From assembly GCA_012845835.1 (NCBI GenBank), contig JABAKD010000028.1:2878242-2942241 (forward strand): a stretch of 64,000 nucleotides of DNA, written 5' to 3'. The translations under genes were made by a program, and so were the position numbers. Source of the DNA: Undaria pinnatifida (Eukaryota; Sar; Phaeophyceae; Laminariales; Alariaceae). How positions within the stretch are numbered: position 1 is the stretch's first letter; every line of letters starts with the position of its first letter. Positions 33,801-45,800 of the stretch are shown here, in pieces. Below the pieces are notes generated by a model. That model did not search any database, was not told where the DNA came from, and worked only from the letters and a program-made list of their open reading frames with translations.

Positions 33801-36800
33801 TTACTTGAATTTAGTATAGGGAGGGATTTGGGGGCTCTAAAGGGGTTAAAGAGCCCCGTCATTTAGAAAAAAAAAGTAAAAAAAGGGTTTATAATACCTC
33901 AATTACGCTTGCCCTCCGACAAAATAGCGTGTAGATGTCGTTTCGATACAAATCCCATTTTGACGACCAAACTGACGATTGATTGCAGCACGCTCCACAC
34001 GAAGCGACCCGGGCTGCTAGATCAGCCGACGACGATCTTACTCTCGAACTTCGACGCAAGTACCTATCAGACACCCCGCATGCCTTGCGCTGCCGCGTGC
34101 TGCATGCTAATAATGCCATGATAATAAACCACGCGCTTGCACTTTGTTTTCTGGCTGCACTATGATCAAGATAAAATCCAGTCCCAAAAGGGTCTTATAA
34201 CCCAAAACCGTCGGAAAAAAAGTCATTCTCGTTTTTGGCAAAAATGACCGTTTCGTATCTAGGCCGCAGGTTCGTTCATCACGAAAAAAAAGCGGTGTTC
34301 GCCTCCCGATGGGGTATAGCGCTCCTACTCCTCGATAGGCCAGGGTCCGCGAAAAAAAGAACAACGCCCGGACCCGTGCCACGGCAGAGGTATCACGTTT
34401 TCGTCTGGAAAGCTTTTCCGAATGACGGGAGCTCCTTAACCCAACATCGTCGTCGGAATTTTCCCCTTCCTTTTTTTCTTTTTTGCATGGTTCTCGGTGT
34501 GTACCTGGGCCATGGGATCTTTTCACCCAGGGAGTTGTAGCAGTTTTGTTTTTCTCTAAAAAAATCAGTTTTTTGGGAGAGGTCTTAAGCTCCCGAATTG
34601 AACAACCTCAGAAAAAAGAGGGGTGCACCCCTCTTAATAGTACAGCCGCGTGCTACGATAGACGTATTAAGATATATATACCGTTTTTTTTGGCGAAAAC
34701 GGTTTCTGAATGACGGGGCTCCTTAACCCAAAATCATCGGAAAAAAAAAAAATAATAGTGCCATTACTTTTCTTTTTGGCATGATTTCTCGTTGTGTACC
34801 TAGGCCACATGGGATTTTTCATCCGCTCGCAGCAGTTGTATTTTTTTCTCCAAAAGTCAGTTTCATTTTTGGGAAAGGTCTTAAGCTCCCAATTTGAGGA
34901 AACCTCTTAGAAAAAAAAGCGGTTCGCCTCTATCGTAGCACGCGTCTACATAACAGCAGCAACATGTGTCACCAAAACGTGCCCACCAAAACGTTTCCAC
35001 CAAATTAATGTCTAAATGACGGGAGGACTCCTTAACCCACAATCGTTGGGAAAAAGTCAAATTTGTTCCTGTTTTCGGGCAAAAATTACCGTTTTGTATG
35101 CCTAGGGGCCACAGATTTGTTCCATCACAAAAAGAGAACTTTCCGTTTTTTTTTCTTCTTTAAATCGTTTTTTGGGTGACGTATATACCAACCATTGTTT
35201 TTATCAAGCCGAGAACCTTGCAGGACAAAAACAATGGTTGCTGCACCTCTGCTACAGCGACACGTGCCGAAGGTCAAGAGAAGCTCGGAAAAGCCAGTCC
35301 ACATGTCTTCTGGGCTGGCTCTTTTGCGATGGCCGGACCGGACGGTCAGCGGGACCCGTTTAGCAGTCAGCCGAATTGTGCTTTGTTCCGCGACCGAAAG
35401 GTCAACAAAAAAAAACTCTCCACACGTCAACCAAACCGTTGCTTGCGCCGTGGCCGAATGGTCAAAAAAAAAAAACTCACGAGTCAGTCAATCCGTCAAC
35501 TCTCACACGTCGAGTCGAACAGCTGTTTTAATGCTGGCCGAAAGGTCAACATAAAACTCGCAAAAGTCAGTCCAACAAAAACATTCGTCACAGAAAAATT
35601 AAAGCCCACACCTACCGTTTCCTTTCCATTCAGGCCACGAGACACTATGAGCAATACTTCGACATTGTCGCGCTCGGGGGTTAAAAATAGCCCATAAAAA
35701 GCGAGCATAAAAAACGTTAGAGCAGCAAAAACTCCTGCATCATTTTGGGATCTGCAAACATATATGTCAGTGTACAATACCAGCATAACACGGACAGAAT
35801 ACGATTATTATAAGTTAGCCGAAAAAATCAAAGCCTACCGGGTTATATATAGCTCATAAAAAGCGAGCGTAACAAGCAAAACAAAATGGGAAAATTCCCG
35901 GTGAAATTGTGGGATCTGCGAGCATATAAGTGTGAACTCAACACCGGCATAAGAACGGGCAGAAAAACGTTGAAAAACATCGGTCCGAATAGATATTCAA
36001 GACCACCGACATGGCGGCGAGTGTGTGTGGGTCGTTTTTCTTTTGTTCGACGCTTGCCCCCCTCTGAAGTCCCACAAAGGGCCATTCATTAACGCGTCAC
36101 CATCAAAACTTAGCTTGCCGACGGGTAAACCAATACACACTTCATTCAGCTCTTCGCGAGGAGTTTTGCGCTGGTGAGTGTTGGTATCTGTCGTCAACTC
36201 GACGTAACCCAACCAAACCAAACCTAATCCAACCCAGCCCAACCTAACCCAGCCCGTACCGGGGGCGAGAAGGGGAGACACCTGTGACCACGGCTTGTCT
36301 AGAGGGATGCTGAGGGTAAAGCCTCTTCCGCGTTGAGCTGGAAAAAAAAGTCACGAAAAAACCACCCATCATCATCAACAACAACAACCCAACCTAGCCC
36401 AACCCCCCCGCTAGTTCATATATAGTGGGTACTCCGATTTAAGAGCGCCCAGGATCAGAGCATCCGGGTCTTAAGAGCGGCCAAAAATCGGCATGGCCCG
36501 CTATACCAAAAGCTATATATTGCCAACTACAGATAAGAGCGCTTTGCTTTCAAGAGCGCCTGTTTCGGCTTGTTAAGGGGGCGCTCTTAACGCCTTAACA
36601 ACTTGAAACCCTTTTGGGGGGACAAAATTACTTCAAGTTAGTATAGGGAGGGATTTGGGGGCTATAAGGGGGGTTAAATCGGGGTACCCGCTGCTGTACT
36701 GGGCGCACTCTACGACAGATGTAATAAGGTGTACCTCTTTTTGGCGAAAACCCTTTTTCTGAATGATGGGCCCCTTATAACCCCAAATCGTCCGAGAACG

Positions 36801-39800
36801 AAACGTTTCTTGTTTGCGCAAAACTGGTGTGAAATTGGTTATTATGGGGGGTTTCACCTTTATTTTTTTTTGTATTTCGTATCTCTACTTTTTTGGGGGT
36901 TCTTTTGTTCTTGTTTTGGACGAGTAGGCGAAAAAATCCTGCAAATATTAATAAAATAGTTTTACTCGTATTCACTTTACTATTTATTTATATATTTATT
37001 TATTTGGACGAATTAGAAACAAAACTCTCTTCAAAGTGCCGAGTCACCTCCATTTGCCTTTTTTTTTTGGGGGGGGGGGGTAGTATCTAATTATTTATTT
37101 TTCGGGCGAGGTAGAAAAATATCCCAAAGTGACAAAAGCCTCAGAAACAAAATGAGTTAACCTCGACCGTATGATGGCACTCGCCGCTCTTTGCTGTGGT
37201 GCGTAGACTGGCGCTGCTGTCCCTCAGCAGTCACACAACATTCGTTTGTAATTTAATATATTATTATTATTTTCTGGGAGAATCTGGCGGTCGTGGCGGG
37301 AGACATGGAACCAAAAAAAAACAAAATCTCGCATGTGAGGGCAGAAAAAGGAGTCCCTATATATTTTTTTGTCGCGCGAATAGAACATTTAGAAATTTCC
37401 CGTCGCTTCGGGGAAAACAAAAAAAAAACACGACGTCGCGTCGCGTTTCGTTTTCTATTTTTTTTTCTTCTCACAATTCCGCCTGCTTGCGTCGGAGGAT
37501 TCTTTCCGGAGGCCGCGTCTTGTCGTGGACGGAGACGAACATAGAGTAGTCCATCACGTTCACGCTGCACAAAAACTCCGCATCCGCCCGCATCACCTGA
37601 ACCGGCCAATCAAAAATATCGGTTTGGGAGTTGGAGGATGGGGAGCGGGAGGGAGAGAGGGGGGGAGGGGGGGGGGGGGGGGGGGGGGGTACTCATTGTC
37701 ATGCATGGCTGCAGTGGTATGACCACAGTGGTATGACCCCTTGCATTCCTACAATGTCAAGATGGAGCACGTTGGGTTGTCACCAACCAGTCAGAAATTG
37801 CGTGCACCACAAAAAAGCGCGAAACGCCGCAAGGTGTTCGGCGAGTCGCACGAAAGGTGTGAGCTGCATCCTACCAAGAACCGTTTCGTGACGCGGCCTT
37901 TCGGCACCCTGTGCGTGCTTTTCGGCTTATGGATGACAGCTTGAGTGCATTAATTTACTCTTTGGTGTAGGGGGTGGGGAGGAGCCAGAGAGGCCGTGAC
38001 GTGCATCACCTGGACCGCCGATGAGCGGTCAAACACATCAAATTGGGAGCGGGAAACGTGCGTGTGCGTGTGTTGGGGAAGGGGTCAGAGGGGCCGTACC
38101 GCAATCCTGCCACACCATTTGAAAAAGATGCGCACAAATCTTGTACCTGGTACAATATAAAAACGAGCGGCCGGTGTATCACGCAGCTTGCAAATGTGAC
38201 TGTCGAACCTAAATTTACCAAACTCACAGCTGACGTGTTAATAATATTTTCATAAAACGTGCTCGGAGGCTTCAAGCGTAGCGCGTCAACGTTCCAAACG
38301 TGGCCACCGAGAAGACCACGAAATCTTGCAACAGAGAAAACGAACAAAAAAAGTGAAAACAAGAAGGCCCCTAACAAACCAAGGGGAACCTCACGGTAGT
38401 ATTTCTGGAACAGGAAACAAAAAAAGCAGACTTGACAGCAACAAAAAAAACGCTTTCCCCCAAAAAACAAAAGGAACATCGTCTTAGCACTCCTATAGTT
38501 AAAGTGTGAAACAGAGAGAGAGAAAAAAAAATCTCCCAAAAACACAAGGGGAACCTCACGTTGGCACTTCTGCAACAGAGAAAAAAAATCAAATATATAT
38601 AAAAAAAAATGCTTCCACAAACAAAAACAAGGGGAACTCGCGTTAGCACTCCTATGGTTACTGCTGTGTGTCAATCAAAGTATAACTGTTAGTCCCACCA
38701 GCCGTTGTATACGGATGCGTGAGTATGTCGGGGCGACACACTCACGCATCCATACACAGCGGCGGCTTGCGCTGCCGGAGTATAGTAACGGGGACCGCCG
38801 GTAGGGACAGGACAGCTCGCGCTATCGCTATCACAGGAACTGAAGGACACGCCAGAAAACCAGCTGGATTGCGAACGCAATTGAGGTGAATTGACACACG
38901 ACGTGCATGAGAATACGCGGGAGTGTGGTGAGCCTTGAGGTTTATTTTTCCCCTTCCGCCAGAGGATAAAAAAAAAGAAGATATTTCCACCAATCTACTT
39001 ACAGCCAGCACAACCAGCGTCCGTGGCGATGCCTTACCCTGGAGGGAGCAAACTCTGTGGCCACAAGCTACAATACACGATGTACGCATCGCCAAAATGC
39101 AGCGAGGTGATTTCGGCCATGCAATGCGAAAACGTACTATTTTTAAATACTGTTCTTGGCTTATGAAACGTACTCAATTACTACTGCTTTTCGCGTAGTA
39201 ACAACGCAAATATACCAGGTATCGATTCTTGCTTATTAGTAGCAACGCAAATCAATGCCTGCTGCTTTTTGCGAATTGGCAACAACGCTGATCTATGGAA
39301 GCTTGTGCCTTACCTCAAGAAAAGCGTCCCTCTGGGAACCGAGCTTAAAGGTGCCATTGGCCTTCCTGAGGTTGTTGTCCTTCAGGACCTTCTCCCCGTC
39401 CTTTGCCGTCCGGTGCACGGTCGAGCCTTTCAGGTCGTACTTAGTGTGAATTTGCACCGGCGATAATCCATCAACGCTGCAGCCGTCGTCCAGGCAAACG
39501 TAAAAAAAAAAGGCACACGCTCGTTCAATTAAGCGTGGTCATTACTAAAAAGGGGTGAGCTTGAGCTTCATCTCCCTTAACTGGTATTTGTTTCAAGTCG
39601 AAAACAGTTCAGCTGAATAAAAAAAATCCAACTTTACCTGGTATGAGTTTAAACCGGTTATTCAAAACTCACCACTACTTGTGATGACGATGAAACAGGT
39701 TTTTCTTACGCTCGGATGCCCACCGGTCAAAAACGGTGGCAACTCGGTATTTCCTCGCATGTAATTTTGTCGAGACAGCTTGGCAATCAATCACCGTCCA

Positions 39801-42800
39801 ACAGACCAAAATAGAAAACAAAACATACGATAGAAGAGAAAAATCGATGTTTCTCGCGTGTACTTTTTGTAGCTCTTGTCGAAAACAGCAAAAAAACGGC
39901 TACTATTATAACCCATCACTGCTGCACGCAGGACGCTAAGAGTGTTTTTCTTGCGCTCGGACATACGACAAAAAAAAAGTGGCAAAAAATCGGTATTTCT
40001 CGCATGGAATGAATGTGTCGAGACAGTCCGGCAATCAATTGCCATCAAATATCAAGCAAATGAAAAGCGAAACATAAGCTAGGACTGGATAGCAAACTCG
40101 ATATTCATCGCGTAGAGCACTCTTTTTATTTTTGGTCGAACACAGCGAAAAAAACATCAACCTCCCCCCACCTTATTAATTTGAAAACGGTTATCAAAAC
40201 TCACCACTTCATGACGATGAAAGGCGTTTTCTTTCGCCCTCGGTTGACTAGATACATGCCGCAAAATCGGATCAGCACAGAATCCGGGTGCGTGCGGTGG
40301 TGCTCATAGTACTGTGGCAGGATCCTTAAAAAGAACGCTGCCTCTGCCCTCTGGAAGGAAAGCAACGGGGTGACGAGGAGGAGGCAATACACAACGGGCG
40401 CTTTGAGGTCATTCCTACACGTTTGGTTTGTAAAAAACGCTTATTTGCTTTTTCCCGCAGTATTTTCGTGTTTTCGAGTAAATTCCTAGGATCGCTTCTA
40501 GCTTCCATTCGTCACGCGTTTTTTTTGCTTCTGCAATATTTTCGTGTTTCCGACTATATTCCTATGATCGCTTGCAGCTTCCATTCGTCTTGTTATTGTT
40601 TCTATACTTTCCGTTTTATTCGAAGACTGTTTTCTGATGCATTTTTTATCCCAGACTGAAGAAAGCGCAAATTCTTCCCAAACATGGGCGCGCTGTTCAA
40701 AATAGACCAAGGATGATTATGTCCGGCCCATTTTCAACTTTCATTCGTTTTCCTTTCGTCGTTTCCATTTCGCAGTTTGTGATAAGCGCAGTTCTACCCG
40801 GAGACGCGTTATATCCGTTCTGCTCTTTCCCCCCAAACCCACGCTTTTTTCAATTATGCTTTTACTGCTGTAATAATTTTCACCCCATTTATGCCTGTTC
40901 CACTGGTTATGCTCCTACTATTAATAAGTCCACGCATGCTTCTTTTACACAGAAAACCCCCAATTATGCCACTTTATGCTCTCTTAAAAAAGGTCCAATT
41001 ATGCTGAAATGACTGCGAGCACAATGGGCATATAGCCCATACCCGCCCCGGCCATATCAGGCAGCATCCAGGCCAGCCCGTTTCGTGGTTGCGAAGATTA
41101 AACACGCCCAATTATGCCACTTTATGCTCTCTTAAACAAGGCCGAGTTATGCCGAAATGCTTGCGAGAAAAATGGATATAAAGCCTACACCCGCCCCGTC
41201 CATATCAGGCAGTGTCCAGGCCAGCCAGTTGCGTGGTTGCGAAGCACAATCACTCCCAAGTATACCACTTTATGCTCTCTTAAACGGCCGAGTTATGCCG
41301 AAATGCTGGCGGGCACAAGGGATACAAAGTTTACTCCCGCCCCGGCCATATCAGGCAGTATCTAGGCCAGCTTGTTTCGTGGTGGCGAAGCACAAGCATC
41401 CCCAATTATGCCACTTTATGCTCTCTTAAAAAAGGCCCAGCTATGCCGAAATGCTTGCGGGCATAACGGACATAAACTTTACACCCACGCCAGCCATATT
41501 AGGCAGCATTCAAGCCAGCCTGTTTCGTCGTTGCAAAGCACAAGCATTCCCAATTGTGCCACTTTTTGCTTTCTTAAGATACACCGAGCTACTCCGAAAT
41601 TCTTGCGAGCATAATGGATATAACCCCTGTGCCCCCGCCCCGGCCATATCAGGCAGCATAAATGCTATAGCCCATTTCGGGGATGCGAAGCACAAGTATT
41701 CCGCCAAAATTGCGCGATAAAAACAGCAACCGGCAAGCGAGCGCGATTCAACAAACATAGCCGCACAGTACCTTCATGTTCTTGATGATGTATTTTTGGT
41801 CGTGGGAGTAGAAGAAGAAGCTCCCGGACTTAGAGTTGGTGATCAGCTCCAGGTAGTCGTAGTCGCCGGCGACGGAGTACATGTACGATGACTGCGACAG
41901 CGCCAAGAGTTCCACACACATGGGCGGACAGACACATCAGATAGAGGTTGCAACACCTAAGTTTTTCAGGGCAGATGTTCGTGGGTTTAGGTCGTGATCT
42001 AAGTCTTTCAGGGCAGACGTTCGTGGGTTTAAGTCACGATCTAAGTCTTTCAGGGCAGACATTCGTAGAGTTAAGTCACGATCTAAGTCTTTCAGGGCAG
42101 ATGTTCGTGGGTTTGCGTCGTGATCTAGTCTTTCAGGGCAGACGTTCGTGGGTTTAAGTCACGATCTAAGTCTTTCAGGGCAGACATTCGTAGAGTTAAG
42201 TCACGATCTAAGTCTTTCAGGGCAGATGTTTGTGGGTTTAGGTCGTGATCTAGTGCTTTCAGGGCAGCCGTTCGTGGGTTTAAGTCACGATCTAAGCCTT
42301 TCGGGGCAGACATTCGTAGAGTTAAGTCACGATCTGAGTCTTTCAGGGTAGACGTTTGTGGGTTTAAGTCAAGATCTAGTGCTTTCAGGGCAGATGTTCG
42401 TGGGTTTGCGCCACGATCTAAGTCTTTCAGGGCAGATGCTCGTGGGTTTAGGTCGTGATCTAAGTCTTTCAGGGCAGATATTCGTGGGTTTAAGTCACGA
42501 TGTAAGTCTTTCAGGGCAGGTATTCGTGGGTTTAAGTCACGATGTAAGTCTTTCAGGGCAGATGTCCCGTGATCAATACGATCTGCACCATCCAGACCAT
42601 AATTTCCGTGTGGGAAGGTAAATCGTACTAATAGCCGCCTGCCTGCGACAGCACCCACAGTTCCACACCTCAGGCAGTGAGACATACAAGATCTCTACTG
42701 TAATTCATATGACAAACATTTCGAGGCAAATATCCGTGATTTTCACGATTTGCACAACCTAGATGCTATTTTCTGCGTGGGAAGGCTATCGTACTCGCTT

Positions 42801-45800
42801 GGCACGGGGCTCATGTACAATGCCTGCCACAGAACCAAGAGTGGCACACACCGGACATATATAACATCCTCTTTTAATGATCCACGTATTTCAGGGAAGA
42901 AATCCGCGATCTACGGCCTGCGACAACACCAAGAGCTCCACAAATTGGCCAGGTCAGATCTTCCCCGATTTTCATGACCTCAAATTCTGGGCGGATACAC
43001 GTGATCGATTTGATCTATTTTCCGTGCACGACCTATACTGCAGATTCGTTTCACGATATAAATACTTCAGGGTACACGTCCGTGATCTACGCGGTCTGCA
43101 GCGATGCGCGCAACAACATTCCGGGTGCGACATGTATGACACGCCTTTTTTTTTCGCGCGTTCATGCTTTGCCGGGTGGGATCTCTACACGGTAGAACGG
43201 GTGGTGCACATCATCTCTTGAACGCAAAGTGTGGGATCTATGTGAACTACATGATCTGTGTTTGAGACTCGTGCTTCGATATACTCAGTATTATACTCCG
43301 GAGTAAAAACTAAAATACACTCCAGCTGTGAGATCGAAGATTTTGTCGAAACTCATCTTCGCAAGCTGTGTGATACTCCGATCGCGCGTATTACGGGTTG
43401 TGTGTCCTCATTGAGGATATAGGTCGGCGACTCCCCTTGCAACTACAGTGTAGCTACCAGGGTCAACAAGGTGATGTTAGGCAGTCTGTGCGCAGAAACT
43501 ATAAAACCCGTTTCTGAGGGGGATATATATGTATTAAAGGAGAAGGTATACCTCTTTTTGGCTAATACGTTTTCTGAACGACGGGGGCACCTTAACCCAA
43601 AATCGTCGGAATTTCATTCTTCTTTCGCAATTTTATTTTTGAAATACCTAGGCCATGGGATTGTTGATCGGGTTACGACTCGTACCCTTTTCATTCTTCT
43701 TCGAAATCGGTTCTTGGCTGGGGAATAGAGATGCCTAAAATAGGAGCCTCGGAAAAATATCGGCGCACCTACCTCTACCGTAGCATGAGTCATGATTTTT
43801 GTATGATCTAGATGATCTAGTTCGTGATCTGTCCTATCTGTATGATCTAGTTGGTGATCTGTCCGATGTGCGAAGAGTTCCGACTATCCGACCTATTGGG
43901 TTTCCACACGTCTAAGGAGGATGGCACGTAACCTATTAAACGGAAGACATGGGGTCTACATGATCTGCAGTAGATCGTGATCTATCCGATGTACGGAGAG
44001 TTCCGACTATCCGACTTACTGGGTTTCCACGCGTGTAAGAAAACATGGCACATGATCCCTTAAACGGAAAACATGGGATCCATATGAGCTAGGTAGTGAT
44101 CTGTCCGACGTACGACGGAAAAAATCGGATCTATATGATCTAGATCGTGATCTGTCCGATGTAGAAGAGTTTGCAGCGTAGAGGACAGCAAAAAGCGACG
44201 GTACTGTAGTCCTGGCGTTGAGTGAAAAACGTGCATGGTGCCTGTATGGTGCACCTCTAGCACAACATCTCACAACGGCAAAAATGTTTCAATACGGGAT
44301 CTGGGTTATCTACTGCAGATCATGTTGATTTGTGCAGAGGTTCGCGGCAAAAGAGGGCAGCAGGAGCGACGCTAGGTGCGGCGTTGAGACCCCGCGATGC
44401 GTGCGTGTGTTGCCTGTATGACACGGCTGTTGCAAAACACAACATAACGGCAAACGTAGGATCAATACGATCTAGATGGTTATAAGATCGCGATCTATCC
44501 AATGTGTGAAGTCGCAAGGGGGCAGGCAGCAAGAGCGGCGCCAGGTGCGGCGGGCAGCAGGAGCGACGCTAGGTGCGGCGTAGAGACCCCGCGATGTGCG
44601 CGTGTGTTGGCCTGTATGATACGGCTGTTGCAAAACTCATCATAACGGCAAACGTAGGATCTATACGATTTAGATGGTTATAAGATCTCGATCTGTCCAA
44701 CGCGTAAAGTCGCAAGGGGGCAGGCAGCAGGAGCGACGCCAGGTGCGGCGTCGAGGCTTCACGAAATGCGCGTGTTGTCCCTGTATCATAAGGCTCTCGC
44801 ACACTACCATATTGGGAAATACAGGACCTACATAATTTGTAGGATCTATGTGATCTACTAACACATACGTTCTATATGATCTATTACCATATAGGAACTA
44901 TAATATCTACTACACATCGTTATCTGTGCGAAGCGTGGAGTCGTCGTAGGTGGCAGGCAGCAGGAGCGACGGTACCGTAGCCGCGGTGCTGGGGCCCCAT
45001 GCATTGCTTGTGTGGTGCCGGAGAGTGAAGACGAAAGCGCAGCTTCAACTTTGAGGTCCCTGCACCTTCGAGATTGGGCGAATCAGATACATCTACTATT
45101 TTTATTGTCCCCATAAGACCTACGGCAACCAGAAATTGGATGAAGCTTATCATGCCGCGCTCATCGTCGAGGTCATTTTGTATTTAAAAAAACGCCAACC
45201 GAAAAAGAGTTGCTGACGAAACTATACCTCGTCGATGCCGTAAACCTCTCGCAATTTCCTGAAAGCTTTGGGCGCGTAGTCTCTGAATTTGAAGGTCTTG
45301 TTCAGCTTGTGCGAGGGCGTGGCGAATCGACCCTCTGTTCCGGCGGGCGGGAACACGTACCGGTCCTCCTGCCAGGCAGAAATGGAACAAGACCGACAAA
45401 AACAAGCAAGAGAATAACAACGCCAACACACAAAAACAAGCAAGCGGTATGACACACAAAAAAAAAACGACACTGAGTTAGTTCAACAGAGCAAAAAAGA
45501 AAAAAAAATGTACCAGGTATTAAAGTTCGTTTTCGTTTTTTTGAGAGAAAGCACACAGATAGTAGTCCAGTGCGATACGAGTGCTTCGAGACACGGAATG
45601 TCATAATCTAGGTCTCTGGTGCGTCAGAAGATGTTAGGCCAACAAAGGCGCTAGCCAGCCAGCCAGCTTGCCTGATCGCCAACAGGCGCTACTGGGCACA
45701 GGTGAACCGGACGTTTTGCGCGACTGACACGCCTCGCCGCCGAAGTGTGCCCTAGGAAGACTTGGGCTGTGGAACCGATTATATGTGTGCTTTGGATTTT

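Larger units (their letters stand above)
29721..37474 (-). other. PIPK intron of 7.75 kb
   Basis: The largest intron. It holds (ACC)n (30078-30123), a GC-rich stretch with short open frames (30130-30560), AAC/AAGAAC/CACC-rich DNA (30815-31215), an R6 copy (31425-31560), an R5 copy (31725-31930), a two-copy unit of about 140 bp (31982-32255), a three-copy unit of about 45 bp (32665-32800), an R1 copy (32832-32935), a SINE (33311-33612), an R2 element (33762-33850), R3 units (34160-35260), and R2 plus R3 again (36587-36860). No PIPK exon is expected here. Confidence 0.65.
37597..39313 (-). other. PIPK intron of 1.7 kb
   Basis: Holds a G-rich tract (37640-37690), an R1 subtype B copy (38162-38262) with a TACCTGGTA site at its 5' flank (38144), three GGGGAACCTCACG-type repeats (38385, 38564, 38633) and an R5 copy (38690-38978) including an inverted pair, ACGGATGCGTGAGTATGTCG and CACTCACGCATCCATACA. 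Confidence 0.65.
41892..45227 (-). other. PIPK intron of 3.3 kb with two arrays
   Basis: Contains a 42-bp satellite (41960-42570) that grades into degenerate copies (42570-43110), a truncated foldback-element end of R1 (43308-43530), an R3 unit (43535-43810) and a GATCTA-rich array (43800-44980). Confidence 0.75.

Noticed and set aside
41948-42685. 186-codon minus frame with a 14-residue repeat, and plus-strand counterparts
   Set aside because: The 42-bp satellite is a multiple of three, so all frames stay open. It lies in a PIPK intron beside a proven exon.
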